From Schlegelella_A sp031360885 (GTDB lineage Bacteria > Pseudomonadota > Gammaproteobacteria > Burkholderiales > Burkholderiaceae_C): a DNA stretch of 6,956 nt. The stretch is taken from assembly GCA_031360885.1 (NCBI GenBank), contig JANMCC010000183.1, forward strand, positions 1-6,956, written 5' to 3'. Of this stretch, positions 1-6,020 are shown piece after piece (position 1 is the first letter of the stretch; each line of letters opens with the position of its first letter). Both the position numbers and the translations under genes were made by a program. A model generated the notes under the pieces. That model was not told the DNA's origin. It did no database searches and was given only the letters and a program-made list of their open reading frames with translations.

Positions 1-252
1 GTCGAGACACCGATTCCGGCGCCCGCGGCGCCAGCGGCGAGCGCTTCACCGCGACGCGCCCCGGCGACGGCAGCGTCCTCGGCCGCGCGACCGCCGCGCG
101 AGCCGACCCGCGTCGAGACGCCGCCCGAGACCCGGCCGGCGGCACCCTACCGGCCGGTCACCGGCGCCAGGTGCAGTGATATTCTGCAAAAGGCCTCGCT
201 CGAGCCCTTGACCGCCGAAGAAGCGGCGTACCTGAAGAGGGAATGCAGATGA
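1..252 (+). CDS. C-terminal end of an unidentified protein with Pro/Ala-rich linker and Cys-flanked tail (partial)
   Basis: Frame 1 is open from the window edge to TGA at 250-252, giving the last 83 residues of a protein that begins upstream. Residues 1-55 are a low-complexity linker rich in Ala, Pro, Arg, Ser and Thr, with a VETP motif at both 1-4 and 38-41. Residues 57-83 form a compact tail starting RCSDILQKASLEPL and ending KREC-R, so Cys58 and Cys82 flank a predicted two-helix segment. Tails of this form after Pro/Ala linkers seem to me reminiscent of the C-termini of membrane-anchored Ser/Thr kinases and similar envelope proteins in betaproteobacteria, but no catalytic domain lies in the window, so I leave the function open. 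The stop overlaps the next start codon as ATGA (249-252), which indicates translational coupling with the lipoprotein gene. Codon use is typical of the region. The reading frame is secure; identity is unknown. Confidence 0.75.
   Translation, partial: VETPIPAPAAPAASASPRRAPATAASSAARPPREPTRVETPPETRPAAPYRPVTGARCSDILQKASLEPLTAEEAAYLKRECR
235..240 (+). promoter_or_regulatory. Ribosome binding site deciding the lipoprotein start
   Basis: AAGAGG lies 8 nt before the ATG at 249 but only 2 nt before the alternative in-frame ATG at 243. This favours 249 as the start. The site lies within the last codons of the preceding gene, as expected for coupled translation. Confidence 0.6.
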
Positions 253-1460
253 TCTCCTTGTCGAACACGAAGCGGCTGCTCGCCTCGGCCGCCGCCGGTC
301 TGCTTGTCGTTCTGGTCGGCTGCGCGGCGCCACCGCAGGCCACCAACCTCAACGAGGAACTGCCGTTCGAGCAGGCGGTCGCGCAGGCCACCGACGGCCT
401 GGCGGCGCAGACGCAGAAGATGCCGGCGTTTCTCGCCAAGGTCGAGCAGCTCAACAAGCGCCCCGTCGTGCTCGACCCGATGCTCGACGCGGCGACCGGC
501 CAGCAGACCGCGGCCACGGTGCTGCTCGAAAGCCGCGTCTCCGAACGGCTGACGACGAGCAAGGCCACCCCGTTCGAGATCCTGCCCTTCCAGTCTGCGA
601 ACCTGGCGCGCGCCCAGTTCCTGCTGACCGGCACGATGACGCGGGTCGAAGGCGCCGCCGCGAACCGCAAGCGCGCGCTGCAGATCAACCTCGCGCTCAC
701 CGACCTGAAGTCGGGCACCGTCGTCGCCCAGGCGTCGGCGCTGGCCAAGGACGAGGGGCTGGACCACACGCCGCTCGCCTATTACCGCGACAGCCCGATT
801 CTCGTGAAGGACAAGGTCATCGAAGGCTACGCGCGCACCTCGGCGACGCCGCCGGGCCAGCGCGGCGACGCGTTCTACCTCGAGCGCATCGCCTCGGCGA
901 CGCTGATCAACGAGGCGACCATGCTCTACAACCAGGAGCGCTACGTCGAGGCGCTCGGCCAGTACCGCAGCGCGCTGGCCACGCCGACGGGCGAGCAGTT
1001 GCGCGTTCTCAACGGCATCTACCTCACCACCGCCAAGCTCGGCCGTACCGCCGAAGCCGAGCAGGCCTTCGGCCGCGTGGTGGCGCTCGGCATCGCCTAC
1101 AACGAGCTGGGCGTGAAGTTCCTGTTCAATCCCGGCAGCACCGACTTCTGGTCGGACACCAAGGTGAGCGGCCCCTACGGCATGTGGCTGCGGCAGATCG
1201 CCAAGGAAGGCACCGCCGCCAAGGTCTGCATGAACGTCGTCGGCCACACCAGCAAGACCGGCTCGGAGCAGGTCAACGACACCCTGTCGCTGGCGCGCGC
1301 CAACGCCATTCGGCAGAAGCTCGCCACGGAATCGGCGGTGCTCGGCACCCGGACGAAGACGGTTGGCATGGGCTTTCGCCAGAACATCGTCGGCAGCGGC
1401 ACCGACAACGCGGTCGACGCGCTCGACCGGCGGGTCGAGTTCAAGATCACGCCCTGCTAG
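249..1460 (+). CDS. Outer-membrane-type lipoprotein: FlgO/LpoB-like domain, TPR-like helices and OmpA-like C-terminal domain
   Basis: This is a 403-residue envelope protein. Residues 1-24 form a lipoprotein signal peptide (basic NTKR, hydrophobic core, lipobox LVGC) with the lipidated Cys at 25. Ala at +2 argues against inner-membrane retention. Residues about 33-165 resemble the FlgO/LpoB/CsgG-like fold, with segments such as ATVLLESRVSERL, FEILPFQ and QFLLTGTMTRVEG. Residues about 217-285 look like two TPR helix pairs (YNQERYVEALGQYRSAL; AKLGRTAEAEQAFGRVVALG). Residues about 288-403 match an OmpA/MotB peptidoglycan-associating domain: KFLFNPGSTDF, then VVGHTSKTG, LSLARANAIRQKL and DRRVEFKI. 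The Asp of the usual GHTD motif is Ser335 here, while the partner Arg350 is kept. Cys327 and the last residue, Cys403, could form a disulfide. A structural or sensory role linking outer membrane and cell wall is inferred; the substrate or partner is unknown. Start 249 is preferred over 243 on ribosome-site spacing. Confidence 0.85.
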   Translation: MISLSNTKRLLASAAAGLLVVLVGCAAPPQATNLNEELPFEQAVAQATDGLAAQTQKMPAFLAKVEQLNKRPVVLDPMLDAATGQQTAATVLLESRVSERLTTSKATPFEILPFQSANLARAQFLLTGTMTRVEGAAANRKRALQINLALTDLKSGTVVAQASALAKDEGLDHTPLAYYRDSPILVKDKVIEGYARTSATPPGQRGDAFYLERIASATLINEATMLYNQERYVEALGQYRSALATPTGEQLRVLNGIYLTTAKLGRTAEAEQAFGRVVALGIAYNELGVKFLFNPGSTDFWSDTKVSGPYGMWLRQIAKEGTAAKVCMNVVGHTSKTGSEQVNDTLSLARANAIRQKLATESAVLGTRTKTVGMGFRQNIVGSGTDNAVDALDRRVEFKITPC

Positions 1461-1478
1461 CGGCCGCCGGCGTCGGCC

Positions 1479-1482
1479 GAGG
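1479..1482 (+). promoter_or_regulatory. Ribosome binding site supporting the GTG start at 1490
   Basis: GAGG sits 7 nt before the GTG at 1490-1492. The frame is open far upstream into the lipoprotein gene, so this site is the main evidence for where the membrane protein begins. Confidence 0.55.
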
Positions 1483-1489
1483 CCGAGCC

Positions 1490-2170
1490 GTGGCGGAAAG
1501 GGTCCTGACCGGGCTCTACCTGGCGTGGGCGCTGCCGTGCATCGGCATCGTCCTCCTCAAGGACCCGCTCGCGCCGGACGCCGTCACGCACCTGGCGGTG
1601 TTCGCCTGGCTCGGCCTCAGCCTGCTCGCCATTCCTGTGCTGCGGCGGCTGGCAGAGCGCCATTCGCCGCGTCGGGTCTTCCTCTGCGCCTGCGTCGCCT
1701 CGGCCGCGGTCGTCGAAGCCTGCTACATGGTCAGCGCGCCTTTGCATCCTTCGCTGCTCGTCACGCCGGGCACCGGGGCAGGCGAAGCCCTGCGCCACCT
1801 CGCCCTCGACCTGGTGCTGACGACGCCCGCCTACGTGCTGATCTTCTGGGCGGTATGGGCGCTGATGCGGCGCTACGCCTACCGCCCGATCGAGTTCGTC
1901 GTCCTCGTGGGCGCCGGCCAGGCGCTGGGCGACGGCGTGGCCTACCTGTCGGCGAATCCGGCGATGCTCGTCTTCCTGCCCTGGCTGATGGTGAGCTATC
2001 ACGCGATGACGATGGCGCCTTTCCTGGCGCTGCGCGACCGGGTCGGCGCGGGGGCGCAGCGGCGCCGGCCGGCGATGTTCGTGCTGCCGCTGCTCGTGCT
2101 GCCCGCCGCGTACTGGATCGCCGGCGGAACGATCCTCATCGTCGTCCGCGCCCTGGGCTGGAACGGCTGA
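1490..2170 (+). CDS. Multipass integral membrane protein of unknown function
   Basis: This 226-residue, strongly hydrophobic protein has about seven predicted membrane segments, at residues 7-24, 31-51, 63-82, 103-125, 134-152, 157-180 and 195-217. Between them are short basic loops (LRRLAERHSPRR, MRRYAYRP, RDRVGAGAQRRR) that would lie in the cytoplasm by the positive-inside rule. Possible functional residues inside the membrane include Asp107, Glu135 and the GQALGDG stretch at 143-149, but I recognise no catalytic or transport signature. The GTG start is chosen because GAGG lies 7 nt upstream and the hydrophobic region begins just after it. The gene follows the OmpA-like lipoprotein by 29 bp on the same strand, so co-transcription is likely and an envelope role is plausible. 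It ends one base before the stop of the convergent methyltransferase gene. That the gene is real is fairly certain from its composition and packing; its function is not known. Confidence 0.75.
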   Translation: MAERVLTGLYLAWALPCIGIVLLKDPLAPDAVTHLAVFAWLGLSLLAIPVLRRLAERHSPRRVFLCACVASAAVVEACYMVSAPLHPSLLVTPGTGAGEALRHLALDLVLTTPAYVLIFWAVWALMRRYAYRPIEFVVLVGAGQALGDGVAYLSANPAMLVFLPWLMVSYHAMTMAPFLALRDRVGAGAQRRRPAMFVLPLLVLPAAYWIAGGTILIVVRALGWNG

Positions 2171-2177
2171 CTCAGCC
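2165..2177. repeat. 13-bp palindrome containing both convergent stop codons
   Basis: GGCTGA-C-TCAGCC is perfectly symmetric about 2171. It arises because both convergent genes end in Gly-stop (GGC TGA) and meet with one base between them. A longer-looped alternative stem pairs GGGCTG at 2155-2160 with CAGCCC at 2173-2178. No T-run follows on either strand, so a classical terminator is not supported, although a weak bidirectional transcription end is possible. Confidence 0.4.
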
Positions 2178-3386
2178 CGGCTCTGCGGCCCGCGCGCGCA
2201 GCAGCCGCTCCAGCGCCTGCTCGCGGAGGCCGTAGAACTCCTTCAGCCGGTCGATCTCCTCGCGCGCCCGAGCGGCGTGGGCCGCGGGCTCGCCGTCGCG
2301 CCGGGTAGCCAGGATCATCTTGTTCTTGCTCGTGTGCTCGAGAGAGACGAACTCGAACACCTTGGCCTGGTAGCCGGCCGATTCGAGCAGCAGCGCGCGC
2401 AGGCCGTCGGTCAGCATCTCGGCCTCCTGGCCGAGGTGGATGCCATGCCGGAACAAGGGCGCCAGCGCCTTCGGCGTCGTGAGCTGCGGCCGGAGCTCCT
2501 TGTGGCAGCACGGCGAGGCGACCAGCACCCTCGCCCCGGCGCGCAGACCGAGGTCGAGCGCGTGGTCGGTCGCCGTGTCGCAGGCATGCAGTGCAATCAT
2601 CACGTCGACGGCCTCGGGCACGAAGCTGCGCAGGTCGCCCTCGACGAAGCGCAGACCTTCGCAGTGCGAGCGCACGGCGGCCTGGTTGCACAGCGCCACC
2701 AGATCGGCGCGCAGCTCGACGCCGGTGACCTCGGGCGCGCGGCCGAAGCGGCGGCGCAGGTACTCGTGCACCGCGAAGGTGAGATAGCCCTTGCCCGAGC
2801 CGTAGTCGACCACCCGCGGAGGCGCGTCGCCATCGCTCAGGCCGGCGTCGTCGAGTGCGTGCTCGAGCACCTCGAGGAACTTGTCGATCTGCTTCCATTT
2901 GCGCGCCATCGCCGGCACCAGGCGATGGCGCTCGTCGGTGATGCCGAGCTCGACCCAGAACGGCAGGTCGAGCGGCAGGGCCCGTGCCTTGGCGCGGTCA
3001 TGCGGCTGCGGCCCCGGCTCGGCCACGGCCTCCGCCACCCGCGCCGCGCGAATGAGCGCCTGCCTGCCTTTCTTGCTGAAGCGCAGCTGCAGCTCGGCGC
3101 CGCCGGCATGCAACGTCGCGTGCGCGAACGACGGATCGCCGTGCTCTTCGAGCAAGGCAAGGATGGCGGCGCGACCGGCGGCGGGATCGAGATTCTTCGT
3201 GACGTCGCGGGTCGCGTGACGCCAGACGAACGAGAGTGCCGGCTCGCCGCGCAGCTCGATCGGCCGGACGCGAACGCTCTGCAGGTCGCCGGCACCGCGC
3301 CGGTTCTTCGAGAACACCAGCGAGGCCAGCGTCCGATCCGCGAGCGCGTGATCGAAGGCGTCGATGAATTCGTCATGCGCGGTCAC
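2172..3386 (-). CDS. SAM-dependent methyltransferase, METTL25-like (Methyltransf_32 type)
   Basis: The protein is 404 residues from the GTG at 3386. Residues 1-150 form an N-terminal region with a conserved-looking block, VRPIELRGEPALSFVWRHAT followed by RDVTKN. The Rossmann methyltransferase core begins with motif I, VVDYGSGKGYLTF, at about 192-204, followed by the acidic strand end VTGVEL (Glu224), GDLRSF (250-255) and ALHACDTATD (265-274). A Cys-Cys-His motif, ASPCCHKEL, lies at 290-298. DYGSGKG-L-T, ALHACDTATD and SPCCH together point to the PF13679-like group. Members are often annotated only as SAM-dependent methyltransferase; the substrate is unknown and could be RNA or protein. An upstream in-frame ATG at 3449 would overlap the divergent exporter's start and add 21 codons with poorer third-position GC, so GTG 3386 is preferred. 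The C-terminus (EEIDRLKEFYGLREQALERLL) is helical. The gene stands alone, divergent from the exporter. Confidence 0.85.
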   Translation of the reverse strand: MTAHDEFIDAFDHALADRTLASLVFSKNRRGAGDLQSVRVRPIELRGEPALSFVWRHATRDVTKNLDPAAGRAAILALLEEHGDPSFAHATLHAGGAELQLRFSKKGRQALIRAARVAEAVAEPGPQPHDRAKARALPLDLPFWVELGITDERHRLVPAMARKWKQIDKFLEVLEHALDDAGLSDGDAPPRVVDYGSGKGYLTFAVHEYLRRRFGRAPEVTGVELRADLVALCNQAAVRSHCEGLRFVEGDLRSFVPEAVDVMIALHACDTATDHALDLGLRAGARVLVASPCCHKELRPQLTTPKALAPLFRHGIHLGQEAEMLTDGLRALLLESAGYQAKVFEFVSLEHTSKNKMILATRRDGEPAAHAARAREEIDRLKEFYGLREQALERLLRARAAEPG

Positions 3387-3447
3387 CGCGCGATTCTCGG
3401 CGAAGCCCTGGCGTGACAGCCGCGCGCGCCTCGGCGAAACTCCACCC

Positions 3448-4062
3448 ATGTTCTTCGGTATCGCCGACTACGCGTCGTTCGTGGTCGCCGTGATCGTCTT
3501 CCTGATGATCCCGGGGCCGGGCAACCTCGCCCTCATCACCTCCACCGGCAAGGGCGGCATCGGCGGCGGCCTGGCGGCGACGCTCGGCGTCATCGTCGGC
3601 GACCAGGTCCTGATGTGGCTCGCGGTCGCCGGCGTGGCGACGCTGCTCGCCGCCTACCCGCCGGCGTTTCGCGGCGTGCAGTGGCTGGGCGCGGGCTACC
3701 TCGCGTGGCTGGGCCTGCGCATGATCCTCGCCAAGCCGGGCGACAAGCCGGTGCTGCACATCCGCACCGGCCAGTACTTCCGCCAGGCGTTCGCGATCAC
3801 CCTGCTCAATCCGAAGGCGATCGTGTTCTACATGGCGTTCTTCCCGCTCTTCGTCGACCCGGCGCAGCACGCCGGCGTGCTCACCTTCGGCGTGATGGCG
3901 GCGACGATCGCGGCGTTGACCTTCCTCTACGGGCTGATCGTCACCCTGCTGACGCATCGCCTCGCCGAACGCCTGCGCGCCAATCCGAAGGTCTCGCGCG
4001 GGCTCAGCCGGCTGGCCGGCCTGTTCATGATCGGCTTCGGCCTGAAGCTCGTCGTTCGCTAG
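3448..4062 (+). CDS. LysE/RhtB-family amino-acid or small-metabolite exporter
   Basis: This is a 204-residue inner-membrane protein with about six hydrophobic segments, the usual length and topology of the LysE/RhtB family. It shows the family's N-terminal signature MIPGPGNLALITSTGKGGIG at about 20-39 and the glycine-rich second helix GLAATLGVIVGDQVLMWLAVAG. The conserved mid-protein motif FAITLLNPKAIVFYMAFFPL lies at about 115-134, and the C-terminal helix is RLAGLFMIGFGLKLVVR. The family exports amino acids such as homoserine, threonine or lysine using proton motive force; the substrate cannot be told from sequence. The frame is open further upstream, but the internal ATG at 3448 places the first membrane helix correctly and leaves 61 bp to the divergent methyltransferase. 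No good Shine-Dalgarno sequence precedes it, so translation may be weak or leader-dependent. It converges on the Nudix gene with a 7-bp gap. Confidence 0.9.
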   Translation: MFFGIADYASFVVAVIVFLMIPGPGNLALITSTGKGGIGGGLAATLGVIVGDQVLMWLAVAGVATLLAAYPPAFRGVQWLGAGYLAWLGLRMILAKPGDKPVLHIRTGQYFRQAFAITLLNPKAIVFYMAFFPLFVDPAQHAGVLTFGVMAATIAALTFLYGLIVTLLTHRLAERLRANPKVSRGLSRLAGLFMIGFGLKLVVR

Positions 4063-4069
4063 GTCTGGC

Positions 4070-4564
4070 TCACGCGGCGAGGCGGGCGGGCGAAGGCGGC
4101 GCCATCAGCTCGTCGAGAACCCGGTCGAGGTCGAGCCCCGCGGTCAGCACCGCGGCCATGCGCGGGGTGCAGAGCTCGTGCAGGCGATCGAGGGCGAACC
4201 AGCCGAAGCCGTCCATTTCGGGCAGGCGGCGGCTCGAGCCGCGTTCGATGAAGGTGCTCTCGCAACACAAGGCCACCGGATCGACGCGCGCGGAGAGGGC
4301 CGCGAACAGATGCAGGTCCTTCTTCCCGGTATAGGCGAACTGGCCGAGGTCGAGCAAGGCTTCGGCATCGAACGCCAGGCCGGTTTCCTCGACCGTCTCG
4401 CGCACCGCCGCCTGGACCGGCGTCTCGCCTTCGTTGATGCCGCCTTTCGGCAAGTCCCAATGACGCTGCCCGGTCACATGGCAGAGCAGCAGCTCGCGAC
4501 TGGACGCGAGGACGACGATGCCGCAACTGAGGCGGCGATTGCGGGAAAAGAGATGCGCGTACAC
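4070..4564 (-). CDS. Nudix hydrolase (MutT-like)
   Basis: This is a 164-residue Nudix protein from the GTG at 4564. The Nudix box fits G-x5-E-x7-R-E-x2-E-E-x-G-L exactly, spanning residues 41-63 (GGINEGE, then RETVEETGL), so the metal-binding glutamates are present. It is preceded by LLLCHVTGQRHWDLPKG and followed by a typical strand, FAYTGKKDLHLFAAL, and by PEMDGFGWFALDRLHELCTPRMAAVL. Nudix enzymes cleave nucleoside diphosphates linked to another group; whether this one acts on oxidised nucleotides, dinucleoside polyphosphates or another substrate cannot be decided. The start is uncertain. The frame is open to a TTG at 4618, but the extra codons are rich in A/T-ending Arg and other triplets unlike the gene body, so I take GTG 4564, even though it lacks a well-spaced ribosome site. 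It is divergent from the ogt-type gene and converges on the exporter. Confidence 0.87.
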   Translation of the reverse strand: MYAHLFSRNRRLSCGIVVLASSRELLLCHVTGQRHWDLPKGGINEGETPVQAAVRETVEETGLAFDAEALLDLGQFAYTGKKDLHLFAALSARVDPVALCCESTFIERGSSRRLPEMDGFGWFALDRLHELCTPRMAAVLTAGLDLDRVLDELMAPPSPARLAA

Positions 4565-4701
4565 GCCTCGATTGTCTCGCCGTCGCTCTCGCAAGGGGCG
4601 CGTACGGGCTTGCCGCAAGTCACGGCCGCGCCAACTCTTGACGGATCGACATGGCCGTTTCCGACGGGCGGTCCGCGCCGCACGCGGCTACGATCGTTCG
4701 C

Positions 4702-5277
4702 ATGCGCGAGCCCGCGGCCTTCACGATCTTCGCCACCGCGATCGGCGATTGCGCACTCGCGTGGAGCCGCGCCGGCATCACCGCGGCGTGGCTGCCGGAA
4801 ACATCGGCGGCAATACTGCGCGCGCGGATCGCCAGGCGCCTTGCCGACCCGCATGAGACCGAGCCGGAGGGCGCGATCGTCGAGGCGATCGCGATGATCC
4901 GTTCCTTGCTGCGCGGCGAGCGCACCGATCTCGGTCCGATCCGGATCGACGACTCGCGCCTCGACGCGTTCGACCGGCGCGTGTACGCGGCCGCGCGGAC
5001 GATCGCGCCGGGCCGCGTCGTCACCTACGCCGAACTGGCCGCCCGCGTCGGCAGCGACGCGAACGCCCGCGCCGTTGGCCAGTCGCTCGGCCGCAACCCG
5101 TTTCCGATCGTCGTGCCCTGCCACCGCATCGTCGCCGCGAGCGGCGAGTTGGGCGGCTTCTCGGCCCCCGGCGGCACGGCGACCAAGCGGCGACTGCTGA
5201 CGATCGAGGACGCGCGCCGCGACGGCGTCGACGACCTGTTCGACGCGCCTGCCGACGCAGCCGCGCTCGCCCGCTGA
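4702..5277 (+). CDS. ogt: Methylated-DNA--protein-cysteine methyltransferase (O6-alkylguanine-DNA alkyltransferase)
   Basis: The protein is 191 residues and transfers an alkyl group from O6-alkylguanine in DNA irreversibly to its own active-site Cys. The catalytic motif PCHRIV has its nucleophile at Cys140. The DNA-binding part is visible: VVTYAELAARVG (about 106-117) carries the Tyr that rotates the target nucleotide, ARAVGQSLGRNPF (about 122-134) carries the Arg finger and the Asn of the active-site network, and GGFSAPGGTATKRRLLTIE closes the domain. An N-terminal domain (FTIFATAIGDCALAWSRAGITAAW) precedes it. There is no Ada-type metal-binding or AraC domain, so this is the stand-alone Ogt type. 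An ATG at 4651 would add 17 residues and has a weak GGA 5 nt upstream, but those codons have less G/C in third positions than the gene body, so 4702 is preferred. The gene is divergent from the Nudix gene and converges on the PEBP gene with a 10-bp gap. Confidence 0.92.
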   Translation: MREPAAFTIFATAIGDCALAWSRAGITAAWLPETSAAILRARIARRLADPHETEPEGAIVEAIAMIRSLLRGERTDLGPIRIDDSRLDAFDRRVYAAARTIAPGRVVTYAELAARVGSDANARAVGQSLGRNPFPIVVPCHRIVAASGELGGFSAPGGTATKRRLLTIEDARRDGVDDLFDAPADAAALAR

Positions 5278-5287
5278 TCCGCCGCGC

Positions 5288-5926
5288 TCACAGCGCCAGG
5301 GTCGGCAGCGTCGCCGGCACGCCATCCTCGCTGCCGACGCTGATCGAGGTGTCGGGCCGCTCGTAGGTGCCGATCAGGCAACCGCTTGCCAGGCCGTGGC
5401 TGCGGATCGCCTCGAGCACCGCCTCGCGCCCGGGCTCGGCGTCGAAACTTGCACCGGCTTCGAGGGCGAACACCTGGAAGGCGAAGCGATGCACGCCGTG
5501 CCCGGGGGGCGGGTCGGGCGCGAGCCAGGCCGGCTGCAGGTACGAATTGCGGCCGACCTGGAGGCCCGCGCCATCCTGGTCGCGACTCGGCAGCGCCGCT
5601 TCCTGCAGCCCGCCGTCGCCGGTGGGCAGCGCGACGACGATCGCATGCACCAGGGGCTGCGGCGTCGGCGCGTCGGCGTCCTCGATGATCAGCAGCACCG
5701 CCGCCGCCGCCTCGGGCACGCCGCTCCACTGCAGCGGCGGCGAGACGCCCTCGCCATCGGCGGTGTAGCGCGGCGGGATCGGCGCGTGGTCGGCGAATGC
5801 CAGGCTGGTGACGGAGATCGCCGCCATGCCGGCGCGCAGATCGACCGCCCGGGAAGCGATGCTGTCCAGGCCGGCGCGCTGGCCGCGCAGGGCATGACCG
5901 ACGATGTCGGGCAGTTTTTCGAGCAT
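5288..5926 (-). CDS. YbhB/YbcL-family phosphatidylethanolamine-binding-like protein (PEBP / Raf kinase inhibitor-like)
   Basis: This 212-residue protein is of the bacterial PEBP family. The anion-binding pocket motifs are present: DADAP at 83-87 with His94 in LVHAIVV, and GVHRFAFQVFAL at 144-155. FADHAPIPPRYTADGEGVSPPLQWSGVP (44-71, continuous) is the characteristic bacterial lead-in. No signal peptide is evident, so a cytosolic location is likely. The biochemical role of bacterial members is poorly defined; eukaryotic relatives bind phospholipid headgroups and kinases. Residues 1-35 (MLEKLPDIVGHALRG and onward) extend ahead of the core; they are supported as real by a well-placed AAAGG 6 nt before the ATG at 5926. 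The gene is divergent from the GbsR-type regulator across a 116-bp gap holding a palindrome, so control by that regulator is plausible. Confidence 0.88.
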   Translation of the reverse strand: MLEKLPDIVGHALRGQRAGLDSIASRAVDLRAGMAAISVTSLAFADHAPIPPRYTADGEGVSPPLQWSGVPEAAAAVLLIIEDADAPTPQPLVHAIVVALPTGDGGLQEAALPSRDQDGAGLQVGRNSYLQPAWLAPDPPPGHGVHRFAFQVFALEAGASFDAEPGREAVLEAIRSHGLASGCLIGTYERPDTSISVGSEDGVPATLPTLAL

Positions 5927-5932
5927 GGGCTA

Positions 5933-5937
5933 CCTTT
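5933..5937 (-). promoter_or_regulatory. Ribosome binding site of the PEBP-like gene
   Basis: Read on the minus strand, AAAGG lies 6 nt before the ATG at 5926. This is a good match and spacing, and it fixes the longer start rather than a downstream Met (residue 34). Confidence 0.65.
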
Positions 5938-5996
5938 GCGGAAAGAGATCCCGGAGGCGGCATTCGGCGTGCCGCGACCGCTCATCCGTTCATCTT

Positions 5997-6020
5997 CTAT
6001 TTCTGTATTGACAGAACTAG
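5997..6020. promoter_or_regulatory. 24-bp hyphenated palindrome, probable operator for the GbsR/MarR-type regulator
   Basis: The left arm CTATTTCTGT (5997-6006) and right arm ACAGAACTAG (6011-6020) pair at 9 of 10 positions around an ATTG spacer; the inner six pairs (TTCTGT/ACAGAA) are perfect. It lies in the most A/T-rich patch of an otherwise very GC-rich window, between divergent genes, and contains the TTGACA hexamer. Symmetric sites of this size overlapping promoters are the normal targets of dimeric MarR-superfamily regulators. Repressor binding here would block the rightward promoter. The palindrome is seen directly; its use by this regulator is inferred. Confidence 0.6.

Noticed and set aside
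147..1247. Long open frame (366 codons) on the minus strand opposite the lipoprotein gene
   Set aside because: It is an antisense shadow of a very GC-rich coding frame: Arg/Gly/Ala-rich translation with no recognisable motif, while the plus frame has a lipobox and OmpA motif.
1184..1489. Upstream extension of the membrane-protein frame into the lipoprotein gene
   Set aside because: The extension overlaps confirmed lipoprotein codons in another frame and is Arg/His-rich. GTG 1490 has a ribosome site and sits just before the first membrane helix.
2277..3416. Long open frame (379 codons) on the plus strand opposite the methyltransferase gene
   Set aside because: The translation is low-complexity (His/Arg/Gly/Val-rich) without domain motifs; the minus frame carries all methyltransferase motifs.
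3396..3438. Direct repeat CTCGGCGAA at 3396-3404 and 3430-3438 in the methyltransferase/exporter gap
   Set aside because: Nine bases of GC-rich sequence repeated once over 34 bp is plausible by chance; there is no symmetry or nearby regulator gene.
3387..3449. ATG at 3449 as the methyltransferase start
   Set aside because: It would overlap the divergent exporter's ATG and leave no room for promoters; the added codons (GGT, GGA, GTT, TCA, AAT) are unlike the gene body.
4638..4643. TTGACG as a -35 box for the ogt-type gene
   Set aside because: No acceptable -10 sequence is found 16-18 bp downstream.
4474..5325. Minus-strand open frame spanning the Nudix start and the ogt gene
   Set aside because: It crosses two recognised genes and their intergenic region, and its translation has no motif; it is a composition artefact.
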